Below are positions 24,867 through 32,923 of a DNA stretch of 51,260 nucleotides, piece by piece. Every line of letters starts with the position of its first letter. The stretch's first letter is position 1. A program made the translations under genes and the position numbers. The notes under the pieces are model-generated. The model worked only from the letters and a program-made list of their open reading frames with translations, made no database searches and was not told the DNA's origin. Where the stretch lies: contig JAAVZO010000031.1 in the NCBI GenBank assembly GCA_022791685.1, positions 1-51,260 of the forward strand, written 5' to 3'. The stretch is from Clostridiales bacterium (GTDB taxonomy: Bacteria; Bacillota; Clostridia; Oscillospirales; CAG-272).

Positions 24867-25409
24867 TTAAAGCGAATAGCTCATATAAGCTTCACCGTCA
24901 AGCTTTTTCCATGTCAGCTGACCGTCCTCAAGTATCATATAGCTGTGCGGCGAATTCTCCTTCGGAATCGACACCGAGCCGGGATTGATATAGAGAAAAT
25001 CGTCGTGCTCGACGCATTTCGGTATGTGCGTGTGACCGTTCAGCAGTATGTCGCCCTTTTTATGCGGCGGTGGGCAAGATTCGCCGTAGTGGTGACCGTG
25101 CGTCGCAAATATCATGCGCTCGCCAGCATAAAGTATGCAGTAATCAGCCATTACAGGAAAATCGAGCACCATCTGGTCGACCTCCGCCTCACAATTTCCG
25201 CGCACGCAAAGCAGGCGATCGCTGATTGAATTCAATAATTCTATCACCTTCTTCGGAGCATATCCGTCAGGAAGGTCATTGCGCGGACCGTGGTAGAGCA
25301 AATCTCCCAGTAACAAAAGTCGGTCAGCGCCTTCAAACTTGAACGCATCGAGCAGCATTTCACAATATTTCGCCGAGCCGTGTATATCGGAAGCAATCAT
25401 AAGTTTCAT
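24867..25409 (-). CDS. yfcE: YfcE-type phosphodiesterase
   Basis: A 180-residue calcineurin-like metallophosphoesterase. All metal-binding blocks are visible: ASDIHGS near residue 6, LLGDLLYHGP, VRGNCEAEVD, FATHGHHYGE and LNGHTHIPK. E. coli YfcE and MJ0936 hydrolyse phosphodiester model substrates with Mn2+; the natural substrate is unknown. It has a good promoter at 25445-25473 and is the first gene of a two-gene operon with the MBL hydrolase. Confidence 0.92.
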   Translation of the reverse strand: MKLMIASDIHGSAKYCEMLLDAFKFEGADRLLLLGDLLYHGPRNDLPDGYAPKKVIELLNSISDRLLCVRGNCEAEVDQMVLDFPVMADYCILYAGERMIFATHGHHYGESCPPPHKKGDILLNGHTHIPKCVEHDDFLYINPGSVSIPKENSPHSYMILEDGQLTWKKLDGEAYMSYSL

Positions 25410-25444
25410 TTACATATCATTCCTTTGATTTATTGGTAAAAATA

Positions 25445-25473
25445 AGTATACCACATTTTGAAAAATAAGTCAA
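25445..25473 (-). promoter_or_regulatory. Promoter of the yfcE-MBL operon
   Basis: On the minus strand TTGACT (25473-25468), 17-bp spacer, TATACT (25450-25445), about 36 nt upstream of the yfcE start. Confidence 0.8.
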
Positions 25474-25498
25474 GCTTGCATGTATATTTTATATTGCC

Positions 25499-25515
25499 CG
25501 CAACCGTAGGTTGCG
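25499..25515. repeat. Short perfect palindrome between divergent promoters
   Basis: CGCAACC-GTA-GGTTGCG, a 7-bp perfect stem, lies between the yfcE promoter and the promoter at 25537. It may be one more dispersed palindromic element or a regulator site. Confidence 0.4.
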
Positions 25516-25536
25516 TATTTTGTTTATAAATAGTTG

Positions 25537-25565
25537 TTGATTCTTCAGATTGAAGCTGATATAAT
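25537..25565 (+). promoter_or_regulatory. Promoter of the Xre-ARH fusion gene
   Basis: TTGATT (25537-25542), 17-bp spacer, TATAAT (25560-25565), 40 nt before the ATG at 25605. The spacer contains CTTCAGATTGAAG, an inverted repeat (CTTCA/TGAAG) that could be an operator. Confidence 0.78.
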
Positions 25566-25604
25566 ATAATTAAAATAAATCAGCGTTAGAAAGGAACTAT
25601 ACGT

Positions 25605-27185
25605 ATGAATCTCTCCGCAACACTTGGCAAGCTCCGCACAGACCTTGGTATATCACAAGAAAAGCTCGCTGAATTGGTTGGCGTATCTCGTCAAGCCGTT
25701 CAGAAATGGGAATCCGGCACAGCTGCTCCCGACCTCGACAATCTTATGAAAATATCACGCTGCTTCAATATATCGCTCGACGCGCTCGCATTCGACAGCG
25801 ATAAGCGCACCTCTGAGGAATTAAAGTTCGACCGCAAATTGAGTCCGCAATACTCCACGCTTCACGAATGGGAAAACTATTCTACTCAGCTTAACACAGA
25901 GTTAGTACAATCGCTCGAAGAAGGCAAGGATATCGCACAGTATGAGGATGTATTCCGTGCCGCTGCAAAGCTTCCAAAGGGTGACGCTAAAAAGCAAATT
26001 GCCGACGTTCTGTTTGAGGTCGTGCTCAACGCCGGAACGCGTGCAGGATATACTTATAATGAACCATCTGACCTTGAGACAATAAAAATACTCAGACCAA
26101 ACGATCAGCCTGAGAAGAGACAACCAAACACTGATAAGCTTTACTCAAAGATATATGGCGCATGGGTCGGACGCACCTGCGGCTGTCTGCTCGGCAAGCC
26201 TATCGAGGGAATCCGTACAAACGAGCTTGTACCATTATTGAAGCAGACCGGAAACTATCCGATGAAGCGCTACATACTCAACTCCGAGTTGACCGACGAT
26301 ATCTGCGATCAGTTCAACTATCGCCTAAAAAACAAATGCTACCCCGACAACATAAGCTTCGCGCCAGTAGACGACGACACCAACTACACTGTACTCGCAA
26401 GCGTGCTGATCGACCGCTACGGTGTAGATTTCACACCGTGGGATGTATCGCGTATCTGGCTCGATTATCAGCCGAAAAACGCTTACTGCACGGCTGAGCG
26501 CGTAGCATTCTGCAACTTCGTAAAGGGATACAATCCGCCTGAATCGGCAATTTACAAGAATCCCTACCGCGAATGGATAGGCGCTCAGATACGCGCCGAC
26601 TACTTCGGATATATAAATCCGGGAAATCCTGAGCTTGCCGCCGAAATGGCATGGCGCGACGCGTCCATCTCACACATCAAAAACGGTATATACGGTGAAA
26701 TGTTCGCGGCGGCAATGATAGCTGAAGCAGCAGTCAATGATGATATCCACAGCATAATCGAAACCGGACTTTCGCAGATTCCGGAAGGTTCGAGACTTAC
26801 CGAAGATGTAAAAGCTGTAATAGCTATGTTCGACGATGGAAAGTCGAGTGAGGACTGCTTCGCAATGATCCACAAGAAATGGGACGAATACACCGGCCAC
26901 GGCTGGTGTCATACGATATCGAACGCAATGATAGTAACCGCCGCCCTGCTCTACGGTGGCAATGATTATGGCAGATCGATATGCCTTGCGGTACAGACCG
27001 GCTTTGACACCGACTGCAACGGTGCTACCGTCGGCTCGATACTGGGCATGAAGAACGGTATCGAAGGTATACAGCCTGAATGGTACGCTCCGATAAACGA
27101 CACTCTCGATACGTCGATTTTCGGTGTCGGCAAAGTCAAGCTCTCCGATATGGCGGCTAAGACACTTAAAATCGCAACAAGATAA
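25605..27185 (+). CDS. Xre-type HTH fused to ADP-ribosylglycohydrolase (DraG/ARH) domain
   Basis: A 526-residue two-domain protein. Residues 5-62 are a Cro/CI-type helix-turn-helix (LGISQEKLAELVGVSRQAVQ with KWESG). Residues 70-170 form a mostly helical linker. From about 180 the ADP-ribosylglycohydrolase fold begins (KIYGAWVGRTCGCLLGKPIEG). The metal-binding motif VDDDTNYT is at 255-262 and the second, GFDTDCNGATVGSILGM, is in the last 60 residues; both aspartate sets look intact, so it should be active against ADP-ribosylated substrates or related molecules. The pairing of a DNA-binding domain with an ARH domain suggests a regulator that senses or removes ADP-ribose, but no ADP-ribosyltransferase is visible nearby. 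It is monocistronic, with its own promoter and terminator. Confidence 0.88.
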   Translation: MNLSATLGKLRTDLGISQEKLAELVGVSRQAVQKWESGTAAPDLDNLMKISRCFNISLDALAFDSDKRTSEELKFDRKLSPQYSTLHEWENYSTQLNTELVQSLEEGKDIAQYEDVFRAAAKLPKGDAKKQIADVLFEVVLNAGTRAGYTYNEPSDLETIKILRPNDQPEKRQPNTDKLYSKIYGAWVGRTCGCLLGKPIEGIRTNELVPLLKQTGNYPMKRYILNSELTDDICDQFNYRLKNKCYPDNISFAPVDDDTNYTVLASVLIDRYGVDFTPWDVSRIWLDYQPKNAYCTAERVAFCNFVKGYNPPESAIYKNPYREWIGAQIRADYFGYINPGNPELAAEMAWRDASISHIKNGIYGEMFAAAMIAEAAVNDDIHSIIETGLSQIPEGSRLTEDVKAVIAMFDDGKSSEDCFAMIHKKWDEYTGHGWCHTISNAMIVTAALLYGGNDYGRSICLAVQTGFDTDCNGATVGSILGMKNGIEGIQPEWYAPINDTLDTSIFGVGKVKLSDMAAKTLKIATR

Positions 27186-27195
27186 ATATAGCGAG

Positions 27196-27231
27196 ATCGC
27201 CTTGATACTTTGTATGTATCAAGGCGATTTT
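27196..27231. terminator. Bidirectional terminator between the ARH gene and the EamA gene
   Basis: A perfect 13-bp stem (27196-27208 with 27216-27228), 7-nt loop, then TTTAGTTATTT on the plus strand. Confidence 0.78.
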
Positions 27232-27233
27232 AG

Positions 27234-28139
27234 TTATTTAGTAATTACATTATTTTTCGAACATTTTTCTTCAATCAATATTCCAAAAGCTATCAGTATC
27301 AGCGCTGCAAGATATTGGAGCTTGAATATGTTTTCACCGAGCAATATTGCTCCAAAAATGCACGCGAAAATCGGTTCAGTAAACTTAATTATATACAGCT
27401 TCGACAAATTAGTACTGCGTATGAGATAATTCCAAAGACAGTACGCAGCCATCGACGCGCAGCATATGTATACGAATACAAGTATTGATTTAAGATTTAT
27501 CAGCGGAAGTCGTCCTCCCATGACGAGTGCAAATCCAGTCAAACAAGCGCCGCCAAACAACTGAGATGTTCCAGTCACTGAAATTGGTGAAAAATACGTG
27601 AGTGCCCTTTTAGTAGTTACTCCAGAAACTACTGAACAAATCGACGCTGTAAGTATCATTATATCTCCTATGGACAATGAAAAACCGTCAGGATTAAAAC
27701 TTATCGCCGCAATTCCAGCAAATCCAGTCAGCGCACCGATCAGCTTATATCGGTCAAAGTATTCATCCTTGATAAACAGCGGCGAAAGACAGATATAGAT
27801 CAGTGCGCCGGTCTGTTTTAGAATCGACGACTGCGAGCTGTCAGAAAGCGATAAACCGATATATGTGAAGGAATAGTGCAGAATGATCGAAAACAATCCG
27901 GTAAGCAAAACTGCTATAATTCCTTCACGCGATATAACCGCCTTTTTCTCTTTGACTGCTGCGGCTGAGGTCAGGACTACACCGCTGAAAAGAAACCTAA
28001 CTCCAGCAAACATGAGTATATCAGATACTGATGTACTGTCGATCCCAAACGCACTGTAGCCTATCTTTATCATTGGATAAAGCGAACCCCATAGCGCCAT
28101 TACAAAAAGCGCCGTTAATAATGGCTTTAACTTAGCCAT
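27234..28139 (-). CDS. DMT superfamily (EamA) transporter
   Basis: A 301-residue protein with ten hydrophobic helices in two repeats of five, the EamA/DMT pattern; both halves end in the family's typical stretch (e.g. EPIFACIFGAILLGENIF in the second). EamA members export or exchange small metabolites. The ATG shares one base with the stop of the glycyl radical enzyme gene (TGATG), so the two are almost certainly translationally coupled. That makes it the likely exporter or importer for the enzyme's product or substrate. It is the last gene of the leftward operon. Confidence 0.85.
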   Translation of the reverse strand: MAKLKPLLTALFVMALWGSLYPMIKIGYSAFGIDSTSVSDILMFAGVRFLFSGVVLTSAAAVKEKKAVISREGIIAVLLTGLFSIILHYSFTYIGLSLSDSSQSSILKQTGALIYICLSPLFIKDEYFDRYKLIGALTGFAGIAAISFNPDGFSLSIGDIMILTASICSVVSGVTTKRALTYFSPISVTGTSQLFGGACLTGFALVMGGRLPLINLKSILVFVYICCASMAAYCLWNYLIRSTNLSKLYIIKFTEPIFACIFGAILLGENIFKLQYLAALILIAFGILIEEKCSKNNVITK

Positions 28140-30388
28140 CAGCTTCCTGCTGCCTCCGCGGCTCTTATAAATCCATCCTGTTCCGTCCGATTCATCGACG
28201 TAAACAGTGCATTCCAGCCACAGACGCGTATTTGCAGATCGCGGTATTTCTCCGGCTCATCCTGAGCTTTACGCAGTGTATCCACATCAAGGACATTAAA
28301 ATGCACGGCATGACCTCCTCTGATACGATATACATCAAGCAGTGCAAGCATTGCATTAAGCCCCTCATCGCCTGCGATAGACCCCGGGTGCAGGCAGATA
28401 TCGGCAGAACAGTCACTAATAAATTTCGTTGCGTCAAGTCTGGTGATAGCCAGTATGACCGCAGTAGCTCCTGACTGTGCCATTCCCTGAACAGGCGACG
28501 CATTCTTGGCAAGCTCAGTTCCGCGCACTCTTCCATCAGGAGTCGAACCAGTGCAGTCCTTCCACCAAAAATATTGCCTTGCGATATGAAGTCCGCAGGA
28601 GCATACCCCGCCTCTGCCGTCAGGAATACCGTTTATATGATCGGCTATATATCCGTTTATATACTCTGCGATACCCTCTGCAAGCCCTTTGTTGTTGCCA
28701 TACTTATCAGTATCGCCAAGAAGCTTAGTACGCAGCTCCTCATATCCGACAAAATCAGCTTTCAATGCAGACTTCAACTCTGTCATAGATATCTCATGCG
28801 AATCGTACACATATTTTTTGATCATCGCAAGTGAATCCGCCGTGTTAGCCGTACAGCCAAGGTGATATGATGTGCGGTAATGCTCAGCGCCAGCTGAATA
28901 TGCGTCCTTTGCAACCTTTAAACTGTGCATACGGGTCGAGCTGAACAATGGCATAGGATTGACATAACCGTAATAAGCCTCATACCGATTCACCTGTTCA
29001 ATGCAAGTATCAACAGCATAGAGAACATATTTAAGAAACGCCTCAGTTAATTTATCGAATGTATCAAAGCTTTCAGCTTCTCCAAGTGAAATTCCGATAT
29101 TTCGTCCGGTTTTGGGGTCAGTTCCGTTGAAAAGCGTATATTCAACAAATTTTGCTAAATTTATATATGCTCCCATCGAAACGACCTCTTCACGAGTAGA
29201 GTATTCATAGCAGCCGACAATATTAGCAAGCCGTGCTTCTTCAGCAGTAGCACCGAATTTCATCATAGCGTTATGCATAGTCTCTTCACACACGAACACA
29301 AGGCTATTGTGTCCACGGCGTATCATGTCAAGTACCTTCAAAAGGAAATCACGCGGCGTGACAGACGAATATTTTATCTGTATCTTAGGCGAATAAATAT
29401 TCATGCCGTCGTATACATCCAAAAGCAAATACGAGAGTTCATTTATCGCGCTGCTGCCGTCAGCATTCGTACCGCCAAGATACATCGGCTGTCCCCAGTA
29501 GTTGCCGATAGCTGAAAACTGGATATAGAAATATGCAATAAATCTGCGTATCTCCGCCTCACTGAACCGTCCTGACTCAATATCAGCCTTATAAAACGGA
29601 TACAGCATACGATCAAGATTTGACAGCGAACGTACCTGCAGGCCTTCAATATGTTCAGAGCACATGAAGTACACATATATAAACATCAGCACCTCATATG
29701 TATTCTTCGGTGCGCCGCTTCTCAGTGATTCAAGCGCTGGAAGTACAGTAGATGTTTTAGCATTCGGATGCCTTTTTGCATAATCTATCAAACGGTCGAG
29801 AAGCAAAAGTATCGCTTCAAGCTCGATATATATCGAATCAAAGTAAGCTCGTTCGTTCTCACCTATACTGCCGTTTCTTTTAATAAAATCAGCTTCCGCC
29901 TCCTTTGCGCTGTCAAGCATACCTGTAAATCCAAGCGGAATGATGTAATCGTAATTCGGAACGCTGTGGTCATAGTCAGGCCATGACGCAACCGCACCAT
30001 CGCAGCGTAAACGATCCAGCTTTGAATTTGCGTCCGGCAGAATATCACTGAAAACTTCATTCGACCATTTGATTACAAGTACACGGTTGATAACACGGTT
30101 GGCGCTGTGAATGCTGACATAATAATCGTGCGGATTCACATCTATCGGAGTATTTTCAATAACATACCTAAACGCCTTTGCCTTTATCATACTGTGGTCT
30201 GTATCAGGAAGTGACGCAGTATATTCGCTAAGCCCTGCCTCCATAGCTTCAGCATTAAGCCCGGTCGACATATCGTACTCACCGTCATAGCAAATAAAAC
30301 GAGCTAAGCTGTCAAACGGCGCATTCGTATCATGGTACTTATTTTGAAGATATTTCAAATCTTCATCTAATATGTATTTCATAATCAT
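28139..30388 (-). CDS. Glycyl radical enzyme of unassigned substrate (PFL-like, Cys-x-Glu type)
   Basis: A 749-residue glycyl radical enzyme. The active-site stretch NIVGCYEYS places the thiyl Cys at 393 with Glu395 two residues on; Cys-x-Glu is the signature of eliminases/dehydratases such as choline TMA-lyase and diol dehydratase rather than of pyruvate formate-lyase. The glycyl radical loop is RVCGWNALF with Gly724, 25 residues from the end; most family members have RVxGY, here Trp follows the Gly. The start is ATG 30388, nine bases after AAAGGA; a TTG at 30397 is possible. The locus also has an activase (32920), an AraC regulator, a binding lipoprotein and an EamA transporter, but no aldehyde dehydrogenase, kinase or microcompartment gene, so I cannot name the substrate. 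Confidence 0.85.
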   Translation of the reverse strand: MIMKYILDEDLKYLQNKYHDTNAPFDSLARFICYDGEYDMSTGLNAEAMEAGLSEYTASLPDTDHSMIKAKAFRYVIENTPIDVNPHDYYVSIHSANRVINRVLVIKWSNEVFSDILPDANSKLDRLRCDGAVASWPDYDHSVPNYDYIIPLGFTGMLDSAKEAEADFIKRNGSIGENERAYFDSIYIELEAILLLLDRLIDYAKRHPNAKTSTVLPALESLRSGAPKNTYEVLMFIYVYFMCSEHIEGLQVRSLSNLDRMLYPFYKADIESGRFSEAEIRRFIAYFYIQFSAIGNYWGQPMYLGGTNADGSSAINELSYLLLDVYDGMNIYSPKIQIKYSSVTPRDFLLKVLDMIRRGHNSLVFVCEETMHNAMMKFGATAEEARLANIVGCYEYSTREEVVSMGAYINLAKFVEYTLFNGTDPKTGRNIGISLGEAESFDTFDKLTEAFLKYVLYAVDTCIEQVNRYEAYYGYVNPMPLFSSTRMHSLKVAKDAYSAGAEHYRTSYHLGCTANTADSLAMIKKYVYDSHEISMTELKSALKADFVGYEELRTKLLGDTDKYGNNKGLAEGIAEYINGYIADHINGIPDGRGGVCSCGLHIARQYFWWKDCTGSTPDGRVRGTELAKNASPVQGMAQSGATAVILAITRLDATKFISDCSADICLHPGSIAGDEGLNAMLALLDVYRIRGGHAVHFNVLDVDTLRKAQDEPEKYRDLQIRVCGWNALFTSMNRTEQDGFIRAAEAAGS

Positions 30389-30417
30389 ATCACCCAATCC
30401 TTTGTATAAGGCAAATT

Positions 30418-31908
30418 TTATCTAAAGCTATCGTAGATATTGTCAAGCGTTGCCTGCCAGCCGTCCTTCTTTGATGCGATAAGTGAAGCCCAGCTCGTGT
30501 CATTATCTCTTATTTTATCTTTGAATTCTCCTGAAGGAGTACCGAGTGCAGATACAAATATCTCGCCAATATCGAAATTCAAAGAGTTGCGCAGCAGGTC
30601 GAACATTCTTGCCATAGCTTCTCCCTCAGTATATCTTACCTTCAAGGAAACCTCAAAATATTCAGGCTGTAGTGTGCGGTGAGCAAGTGAAGACCACGCC
30701 TCAAGCACTGCGCCAGACATATCAACATTTTTGCAGGAGCTTGGTATAGTGAAGTAGCAGTTTCGCTGTAACATCGAACGATATTCAGCCTGTTCCTCAT
30801 CCCACTTCGGATATGGAATAATTCCACATGAGAAATCTATAGACGGAATTATAGTCGCTGCGTCCTGTACAAGTCCGGCGCTGAACGCTGAGCGTCCCTC
30901 GATAAATATGCGTGAAGCATAGTTTCCGCCTCCAGTAGCGAGGAGCTCCTCGTGCTCAGCATTATGTAATGCCGGATATGCACCTTCATTTACATGTATA
31001 AGAGTGCAAAGCCGCTCGACAGCATCATTAGCACGCTCGCTTCCAAATGTCACCTCATATCCGTCATTTCTCTTAGTCACCATATCGATGTCAAATGAAT
31101 TGATAAACCCGATATACTTATTTAAATCACCAAATGTAAGCCCATAACTGTCGGAAAAATCCTTTTGGGTATTTCCATTGAGGTCACTGTAAAAGAGCTT
31201 TGTGTACCCTTCCAGCTTATCGAGCGTCCATTTTCCAGATTCAACCAGCTCATAGATATCATCTTCAACGCCGTATGCGTCAAGCATATCCTGATTGAAG
31301 AACATACATAATGTATGCTTGATCGCAGCAAGCGTACCGTCGCCAGTCGCAAAATGCACTGAGTCAGACGGCATTGCGTCGAGTATCGTACTATTCCACC
31401 ATGGCTTGTCAAGGTCGATATATTTATTGTCCGAAAGGCTGTAGAAATACTCAGACTCTGCCTGCTGTTCAACAAAGTTCTTGCCGACACTGATATCGTA
31501 ATCATCCGAACCGGACATTATCATCTGAATGACATAATTTGCATATTCAGATGTCTGCGCCCAAGCATAGGTGTACTGATGGAATTGCAGGTCAATGTTA
31601 AGACGTTCGTTTATACTGAGCCTCATTGAATACAAAACATCGTTGATACGATTTCCAGTCTCATCCTCCGCATAGAAGTCGTTCCAATAAGCATTCGAGT
31701 AGTCACCTACCAGAACGTTGACAGTCTCGCCGTCAAAGTCAAGCTGAGGAAGGTCATCCTTAACAAATCCATCGTCGTCATTCTGCACATCAAAAGTGCT
31801 GTCAGGAGCTGAAGTGTCATCATTCGTCGGAGTTTCAGAGGCGCAGGCTGACAGCGTCTGCACTGCTATCAAAAGAGCAAGTAAAAGTGAATATTTTGCT
31901 GATTTCAT
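30418..31908 (-). CDS. Extracellular solute-binding lipoprotein (family 1-like)
   Basis: A 496-residue lipoprotein: signal peptide with lipobox LSAC at residues 19-22, an Asp/Thr-rich linker, then a periplasmic-binding fold of the large carbohydrate type (LDFDGETVNVLVGDY, IDLDKPWW, ESGKWTLDKLEGYTK). It is the first gene of the leftward operon; the glycyl radical enzyme gene follows 29 bp later. No ABC permease or ATPase gene accompanies it, so it is an orphan that must borrow a transporter or serve as a capture or sensing protein. The truncated gene at 38672 encodes a relative. Confidence 0.85.
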   Translation of the reverse strand: MKSAKYSLLLALLIAVQTLSACASETPTNDDTSAPDSTFDVQNDDDGFVKDDLPQLDFDGETVNVLVGDYSNAYWNDFYAEDETGNRINDVLYSMRLSINERLNIDLQFHQYTYAWAQTSEYANYVIQMIMSGSDDYDISVGKNFVEQQAESEYFYSLSDNKYIDLDKPWWNSTILDAMPSDSVHFATGDGTLAAIKHTLCMFFNQDMLDAYGVEDDIYELVESGKWTLDKLEGYTKLFYSDLNGNTQKDFSDSYGLTFGDLNKYIGFINSFDIDMVTKRNDGYEVTFGSERANDAVERLCTLIHVNEGAYPALHNAEHEELLATGGGNYASRIFIEGRSAFSAGLVQDAATIIPSIDFSCGIIPYPKWDEEQAEYRSMLQRNCYFTIPSSCKNVDMSGAVLEAWSSLAHRTLQPEYFEVSLKVRYTEGEAMARMFDLLRNSLNFDIGEIFVSALGTPSGEFKDKIRDNDTSWASLIASKKDGWQATLDNIYDSFR

Positions 31909-31960
31909 TTCATTTTCCCCAATACGTAGTTATTTCAGTAAAGGTCTTACCGATACTATT

Positions 31961-31989
31961 AGTATACCCTATTCATCTGTAAAAGTAAA
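31961..31989 (-). promoter_or_regulatory. Promoter of the SBP-GRE-EamA operon
   Basis: On the minus strand TTTACT (31989-31984), 17-bp spacer, TATACT (31966-31961), about 53 nt upstream of the SBP start codon at 31908. Confidence 0.72.
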
Positions 31990-32007
31990 TGAAAATAAGA
32001 TAATTTT

Positions 32008-32040
32008 GCATAAATCGAAACAAATAAATTCTATTTATGC
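32008..32040. promoter_or_regulatory. Inverted repeat between divergent GRE-locus promoters, candidate operator
   Basis: GCATAAAT (32008-32015) and ATTTATGC (32033-32040) form a perfect 8-bp inverted repeat. It lies just upstream of the -35 boxes of both divergent promoters, where an AraC-type activator would act. Binding by the AraC protein encoded at 32108 is inference. Confidence 0.45.
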
Positions 32041-32069
32041 TTGACATTACGGTCGATTTTAGTTATAAT
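32041..32069 (+). promoter_or_regulatory. Consensus promoter of the AraC-activase operon
   Basis: TTGACA (32041-32046), 17-bp spacer, TATAAT (32064-32069): perfect consensus, about 38 nt before the AraC start. Confidence 0.85.
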
Positions 32070-32107
32070 TATTGCAGAAATAAAAAAACGAAGGATATGA
32101 CCAAAGC

Positions 32108-32923
32108 ATGAAAAATGATTTTATGATATGTGATATATGTATACGCTGCATAGATAATATTTGGAATGGACTGTATATGCCACGGTCTAATAACAAGCTG
32201 AACCGCTCTACTCACGGGCTTGTACTTGTTATCGACGATACACGCGATTATATATTCTCTAATACCGGAAGTGATAAAAAAGCGACACTCCATGCAGAAC
32301 CGAAAAATATTTTATACATTCCGAAAGGCTCAACCTATCATCTAAGCGACATCAGTCCATGCAATTCTATATCGTTTAATTTTACACTAACTGATGATAA
32401 GCATTTTGAACCATTCATATATCCAGCAGATAAACTCATGCCGACCTTTACGGAGCTATTCAATACCGCATACCGATATTGGCAGCGCCGACCATCGGGA
32501 TATATTGCTAAGCTGAATTCTCTGCTGTATCAGGTTATATACCTAATGCAGAACAATTACTACCCTGACTATATGCCACGCCGTCTCGCAGACCGTATCC
32601 AAAACGCCGTTGAGTATATAAACCTAAATTATATGGACGATACGCTCACAGTTGCTGATTTGGCGGCTCAAAGCGATATGAGCGCGGTATATTTTCGCGA
32701 GCTTTTCACTAAGCTGACCGGAAATCCACCATCAAAATATATAAAGCAGCTGAGAATCCAACGTGCGATCGACCTGCTGCAATCGGATATGTACAGTGTT
32801 GGTGAGGTCGCACGTCAGACTGGATTCGCGAGTGAATTCTATTTCAGCCGTGAATTCAAGCGTATAACAGGACTTACACCTACTAAATATCAAAATAAAG
32901 ACAATGAAAGGAAAGATTTATGA
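32108..32923 (+). CDS. AraC family regulator of the glycyl radical enzyme locus
   Basis: A 271-residue AraC/XylS protein. The N-terminal part (to about 160) is a cupin-like ligand domain (ILYIPKGSTYHL and YVNLN-like strands), and the last 100 residues carry the two helix-turn-helix motifs (VADLAAQSDMSAVYFRELF and VGEVARQTGFASEFYFSREF). AraC proteins with this layout usually activate catabolic genes in response to a small ligand. It overlaps the activase gene by 4 bp (ATGA) and diverges from the SBP-GRE-EamA operon, so it very probably controls that locus. Confidence 0.9.
   Translation: MKNDFMICDICIRCIDNIWNGLYMPRSNNKLNRSTHGLVLVIDDTRDYIFSNTGSDKKATLHAEPKNILYIPKGSTYHLSDISPCNSISFNFTLTDDKHFEPFIYPADKLMPTFTELFNTAYRYWQRRPSGYIAKLNSLLYQVIYLMQNNYYPDYMPRRLADRIQNAVEYINLNYMDDTLTVADLAAQSDMSAVYFRELFTKLTGNPPSKYIKQLRIQRAIDLLQSDMYSVGEVARQTGFASEFYFSREFKRITGLTPTKYQNKDNERKDL

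Noticed and set aside
28139..30388. Calling the glycyl radical enzyme a pyruvate formate-lyase
   Set aside because: PFL has two adjacent active-site cysteines and an activase without ferredoxin motifs; here there is one Cys with Glu two residues later and a ferredoxin-type activase.
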